Shown here: positions 26,189 to 35,122 of the stretch, in pieces | Layout of the letters: each line of letters starts with the position of its first letter | How positions within the stretch are numbered: position 1 is the first letter of the stretch | From: Robiginitomaculum sp. | GTDB taxonomy: Bacteria > Pseudomonadota > Alphaproteobacteria > Caulobacterales > Maricaulaceae | Length of the DNA stretch: 61,879 nucleotides | Reading direction: 5' to 3' | Assembly: GCA_002733905.1 (NCBI GenBank) | Contig: NVXK01000004.1 | Span: forward strand, 1 to 61,879 | Program-made: the position numbers and the translations under genes | The notes under the pieces: model-generated | Told to the model about the DNA's origin: nothing | Databases searched by the model: none | What the model saw: the letters and a program-made list of their open reading frames with translations, nothing else

Positions 26189-28762
26189 TTAATCAGTCAT
26201 ACGTTTTAACAGACGTTTCATGAGTGACTTTTCATCTTCGGTCAATCCTGTCTTTTTTTCCTTTTTGATAGGTTGATCCGTCGTAGATTTCATCGGAACT
26301 TTAGCGCTTTCGTCTTGGTTGTCCTCGTCTTCTTCAGTTTTTAATTCTACCAACATGTCGGCCATCAGGTTTTTCGAGCTACGCTTGCCTTTATAAATCT
26401 CCAAACGTGATTGGTAAATTTTCGGTGGGTAGCTATTATTTGCATGATTTGCATCTGCAATTTGATGATAAATATCGACATCAATGGATGAAATCGGTTT
26501 GTCGCGAACAATTAATTTCGTCACAGATACGCTATTACGTCTCCAAATTTCCGCAGGGATCATAAGGTCTTCTGTTGAGCCATCCACATAGTTGAGTGTA
26601 AGGGGAATAGGGCTAACAAGGCCGCCTATATTTTCAAAGTCTGCAAAATAGATGAACTGGTTGTCTTCCAATGCACGCTCATAAGCCGCACGTTCCCAGT
26701 CTTTCAGACCTTTAAGGAATTCTTGGTGCTTGTTACGGTCTTTGTTTGTGACAGTGTATTTGTCATTTTCATTATACATATCATTGATGGATTTAATGCG
26801 GTCTACGCGCATTGAAATACCTTCTTCGCGGTTACGAATTTGTGTAATTGTTTCAGGGTGATCACGCCAGTAACGGCCGCGGTTTTTATCAAGCTCTATA
26901 TCAGGATCTTGTGTCGAGATTTTGTATTCACGAATGTCGTTAATCGCAATATCAACATGGTCTGTACCAAAGTACCAACCACGGAAGAACCAATCCAGAT
27001 CAACGCCAGAGGCATCTTCCATTGTACGGAAAAAATCAGACGGTGTAGGGCGTTTAAACTTCCAACGGTTTGCATATTCTTTAAACGCATGGTCGAATAA
27101 TTCACGGCCCATAACGGTCTCGCGAAGTACGATAAGCGACGCTGCTGGCTTGGAATAGGCATTCGGGCCAAATTTCAAAATAGAATCAGACTGGGTCATG
27201 ATTGGCACTTGGCCAGAACTCATCATATAGCTTGGAATGATGTCGAGAGGGTTTGCGCTACCGCCAGAAATGCCAAATTCTTCTTCCCACTCATACTCAG
27301 CTAAATACTCCATAAAGCTGTTCAGACCTTCGTCCATCCACGTCCATCTACGCTCGTCTGAATTGACGATCATTGGGAAATAATTGTGGCCAACTTCGTG
27401 AATAATCACACCGATAAGACCGTGTTTAATACCCCGAGAATAGGTTATTTTGCCTGTATCGTCGTCTTTGGTACCACGGTAGCCATTAAAGCTAATCATT
27501 GGATATTCCATACCGCCACGTAACCACGTATTCGCAGAAATCGCTGTCGGGTAGGGATAGTCGAATGTGAATTTTGAATAGACGCCCAGAGTATGCGCGA
27601 CCGCATGGGACGAGTATTGCGACCAAATCGGCTCGGCGTCATTTGGGTAATAAGACATAACACTGACAACAGGAACTTTCTTGTTGTCCTGCTTGTGTAT
27701 CATGGCGTCCCAAATATACTTACGTGAACTGGTAAATGCAAAATCGCGTACATTTTCAGCCTTAAAGTGCCATGTTTTTGTACCTTTAGCTTTGCTTTTT
27801 TCATTTTCTTTTGCTTCTTCTGGGGAGACAATGAAAATGATTTTATCTTCTTTTGCTTTGTCCAATCTGCGGCGTTGTTCTGCGCTGAGGACTTGACGTG
27901 GGTTTTGCAAAACACCTGTTGAACCTACAATATGATCAGAGGGTACGGTGATGCTCACATCATAATTACCAAATTCGAGTGTGAACTCTCCGCGACCAAG
28001 AAACTGCTTATGCTGCCAACCTGTATAGTCCGTGTACGCGACCATGCGCGGAAACCACTGGGCGAGGAAATAAATATATGTGTCGTCTTCTGGAAAATGC
28101 TCATATCCGCCACGGCCACCAATAGCCGCTTCGTCAATAATGTTGAATTTCCAATCAATGCTAAAAGTAATACCAGATTCAGGCGCAAGTGGTGTCGGTA
28201 AATCAATACGCAACATTGTATCATTGATGATATATGGCAAGGCGCGGCCATTAGCATCTTTAATGGCGAGAATTTGATGGCCATGATTAGCATCGGAAAA
28301 AGCCTGCATACGACGCAGAGCATTATAACTAATGGAATCGCCAGATTCCGCCCGGTCACGGCGTGACCCTGCATTTGCGGATGTCTCGCTCATACGTGCG
28401 GTACTGTCGGCCTCAAAACGGTTCTGGTCGAGTTGAACCCAAAGATAATTGAGTATGTCAGGGGAATTATTGGTGTAGTCAATTGTCTCTGAGGCTGTGA
28501 TTGTTTTTTTGTCCTCATCAAGCACAACGTCAATTTTATAATCAGCGGATTGTTGCCAATAGGCAGGGCCTGGAGCGCCAGAAGCATTACGGTAGATATT
28601 GGGGGTTGGTAAATCTGTGCCTAGTTGGCGAAATTTTCTGACCTGATCTGTTTTGCTTCCTGCGGGGCCATTGGCAAAGGCTTGGGAGCCAATGGATAGT
28701 ACGAGCGTAGCCGCAATCGTTGTGTAAACCCCATAGCGGATAGCTTTAAATAATGTACGCAT
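26189..28762 (-). CDS. Exported M1-family zinc metallopeptidase
   Basis: 857 aa, Sec signal peptide (core about residues 12-30, cleavage near AFANG). N-terminal beta-sandwich domain of aminopeptidase N type; catalytic gluzincin motif HEVGHNYFP at about residue 455 with the third ligand in WMDEGLNSFMEY; MRGG/RGGMEYPMISF precedes it, corresponding to the GxMEN-like substrate loop. The C-terminus is charged and Lys-rich (after 810). It would trim peptides or act on small proteins in the periplasm or outside. AGGGGG precedes the ATG. First gene of a pair with the DUF6702-like protein. Confidence 0.9.
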   Translation of the reverse strand: MRTLFKAIRYGVYTTIAATLVLSIGSQAFANGPAGSKTDQVRKFRQLGTDLPTPNIYRNASGAPGPAYWQQSADYKIDVVLDEDKKTITASETIDYTNNSPDILNYLWVQLDQNRFEADSTARMSETSANAGSRRDRAESGDSISYNALRRMQAFSDANHGHQILAIKDANGRALPYIINDTMLRIDLPTPLAPESGITFSIDWKFNIIDEAAIGGRGGYEHFPEDDTYIYFLAQWFPRMVAYTDYTGWQHKQFLGRGEFTLEFGNYDVSITVPSDHIVGSTGVLQNPRQVLSAEQRRRLDKAKEDKIIFIVSPEEAKENEKSKAKGTKTWHFKAENVRDFAFTSSRKYIWDAMIHKQDNKKVPVVSVMSYYPNDAEPIWSQYSSHAVAHTLGVYSKFTFDYPYPTAISANTWLRGGMEYPMISFNGYRGTKDDDTGKITYSRGIKHGLIGVIIHEVGHNYFPMIVNSDERRWTWMDEGLNSFMEYLAEYEWEEEFGISGGSANPLDIIPSYMMSSGQVPIMTQSDSILKFGPNAYSKPAASLIVLRETVMGRELFDHAFKEYANRWKFKRPTPSDFFRTMEDASGVDLDWFFRGWYFGTDHVDIAINDIREYKISTQDPDIELDKNRGRYWRDHPETITQIRNREEGISMRVDRIKSINDMYNENDKYTVTNKDRNKHQEFLKGLKDWERAAYERALEDNQFIYFADFENIGGLVSPIPLTLNYVDGSTEDLMIPAEIWRRNSVSVTKLIVRDKPISSIDVDIYHQIADANHANNSYPPKIYQSRLEIYKGKRSSKNLMADMLVELKTEEDEDNQDESAKVPMKSTTDQPIKKEKKTGLTEDEKSLMKRLLKRMTD

Positions 28763-28865
28763 TGTAATCCCCCTAATTATAAGAGCATTGAGTCAAATGC
28801 CGTTATAACGATTTCATATCTTATGACATGTTCACGTGATGGGGTTTATCATATTCGTCTAATAG

Positions 28866-28889
28866 GAGTATTACATTTTTGTAATACTC
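28866..28889. repeat. Perfect 9-bp inverted repeat between a glycosyltransferase-like gene and the M1 gene
   Basis: Arms GAGTATTAC and GTAATACTC surround ATTTTT. It begins 7 bp beyond the glycosyltransferase stop, on its downstream side, and lies about 100 bp upstream of the M1 gene start. With no proper U-tract on the minus strand it could be a weak terminator or an operator for the M1 promoter. Confidence 0.55.
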
Positions 28890-28895
28890 GCGAGC

Positions 28896-29732
28896 TCAGT
28901 AAGTGCGCGCCTCTACGCGTTTATGGGTTAACAGGCCAGCGCCACAGGCGATTTTCCACCCTGACTGCGTCCAAAAACGGGAATTGTTAAGTTCGACCTC
29001 TATTGCCTTAAAACCATTCGCCCCACGGCCGAGAGGGACCGATTTGCAATAAGGAATGATTGTATCCAAAAAAAACTGTCGGTTTATAATTATACTCTGG
29101 TTCGTCCACGCCATAGTCGCGCAATCAACCAGAAAAAACCCATCGCCCACGTCTTCGATATATTGGGGAAACTGATGAGAAGGGGCATCAGATACATAGA
29201 CAGCATTCCCGCAGAGACGCTTGGCTTTGCTTGGCCGTAAAAGGCGTCGCGCTTTTGCGGCTACCGTATCCATTATAGGGAAATAGCGTAAATATTTATC
29301 ATATATATTGAATTTTTCTCCGAAATGTTTTGTGTGACGCATACGTGCCATACAGGCGTTATCTTGAGAAAGAAGCGCCAAAGCTTTTGTGATTTGTCGC
29401 TCGCATTCTGCTTTATCTTCTAACAAAGGACAGTCATTTTCAGTGAAGAAAATATAGTCAGTTTTCAGCCGCTTTGCGATCTCTTCCATGCCGTTCATAA
29501 TGCCAAAATTATCTGGCGACGTTTCAATACGGTAGGGGTGCTGAGCCGCGATAGATTTGGATTCGTCGTCAACTTCGGGTAGGAAAATCATAGCTTCGTC
29601 AAATAATGCGTAAAACCCAGCATCCGCATAGGTTTTGAGGGCATATTCAAGAGAACTTTGGCCACGCCAACTTAGCGTGCCAAGACCAATGCTGCCATAT
29701 GGATATTTGTCTACCAATGCTCTGTGATCCAC
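28896..29732 (-). CDS. Glycosyltransferase-like protein (GT-A-type), function unknown
   Basis: 278 aa, no signal peptide and no membrane helix. The layout of an early SSLEYALKTYADAGF helix, an alternating hydrophobic core and IFFTENDCPLL (where a nucleotide-sugar enzyme would have its acidic motif) suggests a GT-A fold. CARGxHT-like loop RGANGFKAIEVELN follows. It overlaps the upstream glycosyltransferase-like gene by 22 bp, so the two are coupled. I cannot name the family; it could be a cell-surface glycan enzyme. Confidence 0.6.
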   Translation of the reverse strand: MDHRALVDKYPYGSIGLGTLSWRGQSSLEYALKTYADAGFYALFDEAMIFLPEVDDESKSIAAQHPYRIETSPDNFGIMNGMEEIAKRLKTDYIFFTENDCPLLEDKAECERQITKALALLSQDNACMARMRHTKHFGEKFNIYDKYLRYFPIMDTVAAKARRLLRPSKAKRLCGNAVYVSDAPSHQFPQYIEDVGDGFFLVDCATMAWTNQSIIINRQFFLDTIIPYCKSVPLGRGANGFKAIEVELNNSRFWTQSGWKIACGAGLLTHKRVEARTY

Positions 29733-30439
29733 GGCGTTGGGCGTACATGTTTATATGTCTTTTTGATCCAGTGTTTAACAGGCCATTTTCCGACGGCAGC
29801 CTCATCTTGATCCGGCTTGCCCGTAAAGGCAACGATCCGTGTTTCTGTTGGTAGTTTGGGAGATATGAAAAAATTCAATGGCCATTTTGGCATAAGGCTA
29901 TGTTTAAAACTGACACACCACTCTTGCGGCCAAAATACCATGTCGTCTATTTCACGTGAAATATAGAGTTGCTCGATACGGTATGCATCCAATACAGACA
30001 TTGGGTCTTCCTGTACGCGGTCAAAAATATGAGCGTATTTCCCAACAGGAAAACGAAACGCAGATGTATTGCCCTTGTTTTGACCTTTTTGTGTCCAGTT
30101 TTCAATGACGCAATACCGACCTTTTTCATAGTCAAATAACGCATCAAGATTTCCCGTGATCACCAAGTCTAAATCTAAAAACAACACATCGCCGCTGAGA
30201 TCTGCAAGCGGATATTTCCACATAGCAAGTTTACGCCACGGTAGATTTATAAAGTCCTCAGGCAGGTTGATGTCTGGAATAGGCTCTATTTGCACGTCTT
30301 TGACGACACCGTCTGCGTCATCTGTAAAACAGACAAGACGTGTCGGACGCGTCGTTTGGCGTTGTATCGCGCTATAGAGGCGGTTTACATATTCCGCCCC
30401 ATAACGCGTCCCCCATTTCATGCAGATGATTGTTTGCAT
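29711..30439 (-). CDS. Glycosyltransferase-like protein with DxD motif
   Basis: 242 aa cytoplasmic GT-A-type enzyme. N-terminal IICMKWGTRYGAEYVNRLYSAI and RLVCFTDD resemble GT8-like transferases, and LFLDLDLVITGNLD holds the DxD metal/nucleotide-sugar motif. The later segment WPLNFFISPKLP and VAFTGKPDQ is typical of small surface-polysaccharide transferases. Starts 14 bp after the M28 gene ends on the same strand, so it may be cotranscribed with that exported peptidase and the second transferase-like gene. The near-consensus parS palindrome lies inside this gene. Confidence 0.72.
   Translation of the reverse strand: MQTIICMKWGTRYGAEYVNRLYSAIQRQTTRPTRLVCFTDDADGVVKDVQIEPIPDINLPEDFINLPWRKLAMWKYPLADLSGDVLFLDLDLVITGNLDALFDYEKGRYCVIENWTQKGQNKGNTSAFRFPVGKYAHIFDRVQEDPMSVLDAYRIEQLYISREIDDMVFWPQEWCVSFKHSLMPKWPLNFFISPKLPTETRIVAFTGKPDQDEAAVGKWPVKHWIKKTYKHVRPTPWITEHW
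29948..29963. other. Near-consensus parS-like palindrome
   Basis: TATTTCACGTGAAATA is a perfect 16-bp palindrome sharing the 12-bp core TTTCACGTGAAA with the parS consensus TGTTTCACGTGAAACA; it differs only at the symmetric positions 2 and 15. It lies in the second glycosyltransferase-like gene, encoding YISREI on the minus strand. Likely a second ParB site given the perfect one 4.6 kb away. Confidence 0.6.
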
Positions 30440-30453
30440 TTTGGTGATTGCGC

Positions 30454-32121
30454 CTAGTGGTTTTTCTTCAACATTTCGTCGCGCAGGCCTCTGAACTCAG
30501 TGCCTTCATACCAATTTGGCCACGTGCGGCTATTGGCAATATGACTGCCGAGTTCATAGAAGATTTGACCCGTTTGTTCGATGCCTGAAATATCCCAAGT
30601 ATGATCATATTCATCGCTCGGTGCGTGATAGCGTTCTTTGGTATATTCCGCGTTCATCGCTTCCCCATAAGATTTGCCGTTAATTTCGTGATCAACACCG
30701 CCGTGGGTATAGAGCATGGGCACACCTTTTTTGGCAAGGCTGATATGGTCAGAGCGGTAGTAATAGCCAGCCTCTGGCTTATCATCAGGCGCAACATACA
30801 TGCCCTTTGGATTGATGATTTCTGCGAGTATATCGTCTAGGTCTGAAACCCCAAAACCAACGACCATCATGTCTTTGGTGCGGCCAACAGGCTTGATCGC
30901 GTCAATGTTGAGACCTGCAACGGTTTTATGCAAAGGTACAAGTGGGTCTTCACTATAATAGGCAGAACCTAACAAGCCAGACTCTTCGGCGGTTACGGCA
31001 ACCACAATGATAGAGCGTTCCGCAGGTTTTTGTGCAAAGGCTTCACCGATTTCGATGATTGTCGCTGTACCTGTGGCATTATCAACCGCGCCGTTATAAA
31101 TGCCGTCTTCACCCTCTGGGACGTCTTTCATGCCAAGATGATCCCAATGTGCCATATACATAACATATTCATCTGGATATTTGGTGCCTTTCACCGCACC
31201 TGCAACATTACGGGACTGGATGGTTTCAATTGTATTGTTGATTTGCGCGTTCATGCTGAGGCCGTTCATCATACGCGGTTTGAAACCTTGAACCGCAGCC
31301 GCCGTTTTCATTTCGTCAAAATCAAGACCTGCACGCGCAAACAATGCTTTTGAGCTGTCCAAAGATATCCAACTTTCTAGACCTGCACGTGACGCGCCTT
31401 TGTCTGGACGAACAAGATCAATCTGAGAGCCGCCCCAACCACCAGAAATAACACTCCAGCCATAACTCGCAGGTGCGGTCTCGTGGACAATAATAACGCC
31501 TGCAACGCCTTGGCGTGCGGCTTCTTCGAATTTATATGTCCAGCGACCATAATAGGTCATGGCATTACCTTTGAATAAATCTTTGTCTTTCGTCGCAAAA
31601 CCCGGATCATTGACGAACATAACAACGGTTTTGCCTTTTACGTCTATGCCTGCATAATCATCCCAGTTATATTCGGGGGCAACAACGCCGTAGCCGACAA
31701 AAACAAGTTCAGAATTATTGATACTGACCGAGTCTTGGTAACGTTTTGTCCAAAACACAGCATTGTTTTGATCGTCATAATCTGTCGCCGTGCCGTCTGC
31801 ACTGCTGATTTTCATGAACGATCCATCAGCGACAGTCGTCTTTGTCAGGGTGATTGGTTGAAAATAACTACCGTCTTTGCCCATAGGGACAAGGCCAGCC
31901 GCTTTCATCTCATCGGCAATATATTGACTTGCAAGTCTGCCGCCTTTTGTACCTGGGTCGCGGCCTTCAAAATCATCAGAGGCAAGGCGCTCAATACGTC
32001 GCCCAATATCAGCCGCCGAAATACTCGGCGCCACAGATGTATCTGCTTTTGGTGCAGGTGGCGTACAGGCCAAAAGTGCGAGTGTTGATGTTGCGAATAA
32101 AAAAGACTTGGCTAAAGACAT
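30454..32121 (-). CDS. M28-family metallopeptidase lipoprotein with PA domain
   Basis: About 555 aa from the ATG at 32121, which follows GGGGGATTATT and opens a lipoprotein signal peptide (lipobox LLAC, Cys about 18). The frame is open further upstream to 32292, but that part does not look like protein. A PA-type insert (FVGYGVVAPEYNWDDYAGIDV) precedes the catalytic core with metal ligands in MAHWDHLG, GAVDNATGTA, AEESGLLGS, NIDAI and YYRSDHISLAKKGVP. Expected role: releasing amino acids from peptides at the cell surface or periplasm. It diverges from another M28 gene across a 222-bp intergenic region. Confidence 0.9.
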   Translation of the reverse strand: MSLAKSFLFATSTLALLACTPPAPKADTSVAPSISAADIGRRIERLASDDFEGRDPGTKGGRLASQYIADEMKAAGLVPMGKDGSYFQPITLTKTTVADGSFMKISSADGTATDYDDQNNAVFWTKRYQDSVSINNSELVFVGYGVVAPEYNWDDYAGIDVKGKTVVMFVNDPGFATKDKDLFKGNAMTYYGRWTYKFEEAARQGVAGVIIVHETAPASYGWSVISGGWGGSQIDLVRPDKGASRAGLESWISLDSSKALFARAGLDFDEMKTAAAVQGFKPRMMNGLSMNAQINNTIETIQSRNVAGAVKGTKYPDEYVMYMAHWDHLGMKDVPEGEDGIYNGAVDNATGTATIIEIGEAFAQKPAERSIIVVAVTAEESGLLGSAYYSEDPLVPLHKTVAGLNIDAIKPVGRTKDMMVVGFGVSDLDDILAEIINPKGMYVAPDDKPEAGYYYRSDHISLAKKGVPMLYTHGGVDHEINGKSYGEAMNAEYTKERYHAPSDEYDHTWDISGIEQTGQIFYELGSHIANSRTWPNWYEGTEFRGLRDEMLKKNH

Positions 32122-32343
32122 AATAATCCCCCTAAAGATGGTCGAAACCCTGATATTTAAAATATGAAATACGCGAGGCAAGTTGCGCCGAAACTTAAAT
32201 GTTTGCAAGTTGTAATTCACATGGGGTTCTACAAAATTTTCTATACAAAAAACATATTCAGCTATGCAAATAATTTTCTTGCGACAAAACAATGCACGCT
32301 TATGGTAGGGGGGTAAAACACAATTTCATTTTAAGGGTGAGCC

Positions 32344-33768
32344 ATGACTTCTTTTAAACTTCTTACCGTGTCCGTATTGGCGCTAACACTCGCAAGCTGT
32401 GGCGCACAAACAGAACTCTCTTTAGATATCACAAACGAAGACACTATTATTGTGAGTGATAATGCAGATGTAAAAGCTTTGTCTGAACTTGCCCTGTCAA
32501 AAGGCTATGGCTATAATATCACCAAATCATTGACAACAGAGATTGGCCCGCGTTTGGCGGGGACTGCCGCCGAAGAAAATGCGCGTGCATGGGCTGTCGC
32601 CAAATTTAAAGCATTGGGCTTTGAAAATATCAGTGTTGAGCCTTTCAGTGTTGACGGTTGGGAGCGCGGTGTTGAAACGGCGCGTATCACATCACCATCA
32701 CAACAAAACCTGTTTGTAACGGCACTTGGCGGTTCTGTCTCGACGCCGCGTGGGGGCATTGAAGCGCCTGTTGCCTATTTTAAAACATTCGATGATCTTG
32801 CAAATGCGCCAGAAGGTGGTCTTGATGGAAAGATTGTCTATATATCAGGTCGCATGGAGCGTGCGCGGGACGGTGCAGGGTACGGCCCGGCCAACAAAAA
32901 ACGACGCAGCGGCGCAACCGAGGCCGCCAAACGCGGCGCTGTCGCTGTGTTAATTCGTTCTGTCGGTACTGACTCACACCGTTTCCCTCACACAGGTCAA
33001 ATGCGGTACGCGGAAGACGCCAAGAAAATCCCTATCGGCGCAATCTCTGGGCCAGATGCAGATCAGCTTGACCGTGTTTTTGCAACAGATCAATCTGTTA
33101 CGATTCATATGGATTTGAACACACGTGCCACTGGCGCGAAAATGTCGGGTAATGTGATTGCCGAAATCGTAGGCAGTGAAAAGCCTAATGAAATCATATT
33201 GATAGGCGCACATCTGGATTCATGGGACTTGGGAACAGGTGCTATTGATGACGGCGCAGGTGTCGGTATTGTTATGGGGGCGGCTAAAATGTTGATGGAT
33301 TCTGGTTTAAAGCCAAAACGTACAATCCGCGTCGTATTGTTCGGCGCCGAAGAAATCGGCCTTAAGGGTGGTTTTGCATATGTAGACGCGCACAAAGACA
33401 CTGATCTCGCCAATCATATTCTTGCAACGGAATCCGATTTCGGTGCAGGACGTATATATAGTATTCAGGCTGGCGCGGGCGAGGAAAACATTGCAGGTGT
33501 CAAAGCTATCGCACCCGAGTTTAAATTCTTAGGGATTGAATTTCAAGATGGGGCAAGTACAGGCGGGCCAGACATTGGGCCAATGGCGCGCGAAGGTGTA
33601 CCGACGATTCGCTTGAACCAAGACGGTACAGACTATTTTGATCTTCATCATACACCTGATGATACATTTGATAAAATCGACCCAGAGGCCATGGCGCAAA
33701 ACGTAACGGCTTATGCAACGATGATATGGCTAGCGTCAGAATCTGATTCAAATTTCAAAGGCGAGTAA
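32344..33768 (+). CDS. M28-family metallopeptidase lipoprotein with PA domain
   Basis: 474 aa, lipoprotein signal peptide (lipobox LASC, Cys about 19). N-terminal TEIGPRLAGTAAEENAR, PA domain (about 140-240, VAYFKTFDDLANAP, GKIVYISGRM), then the M28 core with GAHLDSWDLGTGAIDDGAG, FGAEEIGLKGG, ESDFGAG and HHTPDDT supplying the canonical two-zinc ligands and catalytic Glu. Resembles carboxypeptidase Q/aminopeptidases of gammaproteobacteria and Hyphomonadaceae. Divergent from the minus-strand M28 lipoprotein, so the two are probably controlled from a shared region. Confidence 0.92.
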   Translation: MTSFKLLTVSVLALTLASCGAQTELSLDITNEDTIIVSDNADVKALSELALSKGYGYNITKSLTTEIGPRLAGTAAEENARAWAVAKFKALGFENISVEPFSVDGWERGVETARITSPSQQNLFVTALGGSVSTPRGGIEAPVAYFKTFDDLANAPEGGLDGKIVYISGRMERARDGAGYGPANKKRRSGATEAAKRGAVAVLIRSVGTDSHRFPHTGQMRYAEDAKKIPIGAISGPDADQLDRVFATDQSVTIHMDLNTRATGAKMSGNVIAEIVGSEKPNEIILIGAHLDSWDLGTGAIDDGAGVGIVMGAAKMLMDSGLKPKRTIRVVLFGAEEIGLKGGFAYVDAHKDTDLANHILATESDFGAGRIYSIQAGAGEENIAGVKAIAPEFKFLGIEFQDGASTGGPDIGPMAREGVPTIRLNQDGTDYFDLHHTPDDTFDKIDPEAMAQNVTAYATMIWLASESDSNFKGE

Positions 33769-33826
33769 TAAAGAGCGAATAATAAGAGTGAGCAAACATA
33801 TAATATCGAAAGAATATGGGGGAAAT

Positions 33827-35113
33827 ATGCGTAAAATTATTTTAGGAACACTTGTGAGTTTGGCCGCAATGGGGGCGTCTCACGCCGCGAATGCAGAAGA
33901 TTTACTTAAACTATACAAATACTTACATGCCAATCCTGAGCTATCACGCGTGGAGTTCAAAACCGCTGCGCTTATGGCGGATAAACTTGATGCCCTTGGG
34001 TTTGATGTAACCCGTGAAGTCGGAGAAACGGGCGTTGTCGCCGTTATGAAAAATGGCAATGGCCCAACCGTGATGATTCGCGCCGATATAGACGGTCTAC
34101 CTGTGAAAGAGAAAACAGGGCTAAGTTACGCGAGCACAGTTATGACCAAGGATTATGGCGGCAATGAAGTGCCTGCTATGCACGCCTGTGGTCATGATAT
34201 TCATATGACAGTTTTGATTGGCACGGCCGAGAACCTTGTCGCGCAAAAAGAAAACTGGTCAGGAACACTTATTATGATCCTTCAGCCTGCCGAAGAATTG
34301 GGGCAGGGTGCGCGGCTTATGATTGATGATGGTTTGTTTACACGTTTCCCACGTCCAGACTATAATCTCGCTCTACATGATAGCGCCAGCCTCGAAGCTG
34401 GACAAATCGGACTTGTGAGCGGTTACGCAATGGCCAATGTCGATTCTGTTGATATAACTGTACGCGGTATTGGTGGACATGGCGCATATCCACATACGAC
34501 TAAGGACCCCGTTGTACTGGCAGCGCAAATCGTAACCTCTTTGCAGACAATTGTTTCACGTGAAACATCTCCGCTTGAATCTGCTGTTGTGACGGTTGGC
34601 TCCATCCACGGCGGTACAAAACACAATATTATTCCAGGTGAAGTCAAGCTGCAATTGACCATTCGTTCCTATACGGATGAGGTACGCGAAAGTACACTTA
34701 AGTCTATTGAACGTATCGCTCTGGGGTTGGGGCTTGCTTATGGCCTGCCTGAGGACAAATTACCAATCGTCAAGCTTAAAGATGAGTATACGCCCGCACT
34801 TTATAATAACCCAGAATTAACCGCACGTCTTACGCCAATTATCGGCAAAGCCATTGGCCAAGACGTTCTGGCGTTAAAGCCTGTTATGGGCGGCGAAGAT
34901 TTTAGTCAATTTGGCCGCGTAGAACCAAAAATTCCAGGGCTTCTGTTCTGGGTCGGCGCTGTAAATGCCAAGACGATGAAGAAAGCCAAGAAAAAGGGAG
35001 TGTCACTCCCGTCACTTCATTCAGCCTTGTTTGCCCCTGATCCAAAACCAACAATTGATAATGGTGTGAAAGCTATGACGGCTTCCGCGCTAGAACTTTT
35101 ACAAAACAAATAG
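33827..35113 (+). CDS. Exported M20-family amidohydrolase/peptidase
   Basis: 428 aa from the ATG at 33827, which has GGGGGA upstream and begins a Sec signal peptide (cleavage near AANAE); a GTG at 33788 would put 13 extra residues in front. M20D signatures: HANPELSRVEFKTA, IRADIDGLPVKEKTG, MHACGHDIHM, LQPAEELGQGA and MGGEDFSQF, matching the hippurate/IAA-amino-acid amidohydrolase branch. It would hydrolyse N-acyl amino acids or small amides in the periplasm. Follows the M28 gene by 58 bp and precedes the nitronate monooxygenase by 9 bp. A perfect parS palindrome lies inside the coding sequence. Confidence 0.9.
   Translation: MRKIILGTLVSLAAMGASHAANAEDLLKLYKYLHANPELSRVEFKTAALMADKLDALGFDVTREVGETGVVAVMKNGNGPTVMIRADIDGLPVKEKTGLSYASTVMTKDYGGNEVPAMHACGHDIHMTVLIGTAENLVAQKENWSGTLIMILQPAEELGQGARLMIDDGLFTRFPRPDYNLALHDSASLEAGQIGLVSGYAMANVDSVDITVRGIGGHGAYPHTTKDPVVLAAQIVTSLQTIVSRETSPLESAVVTVGSIHGGTKHNIIPGEVKLQLTIRSYTDEVRESTLKSIERIALGLGLAYGLPEDKLPIVKLKDEYTPALYNNPELTARLTPIIGKAIGQDVLALKPVMGGEDFSQFGRVEPKIPGLLFWVGAVNAKTMKKAKKKGVSLPSLHSALFAPDPKPTIDNGVKAMTASALELLQNK
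34552..34567. other. Perfect parS consensus palindrome (ParB binding site)
   Basis: TGTTTCACGTGAAACA matches the chromosomal parS consensus at all 16 positions. It lies in-frame inside the M20 amidohydrolase gene, encoding VSRET. VSRE-like text is common in this protein family, so part of the sequence may reflect coding constraint, but the full 16-bp identity is striking. Confidence 0.8.
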
Positions 35114-35122
35114 GAAACAATA

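Noticed and set aside
28826-28840. TTCACGTGA near the M1 upstream region
   Set aside because: Only the central 9 bases fit parS; both flanks diverge, so it is not counted as a third site.
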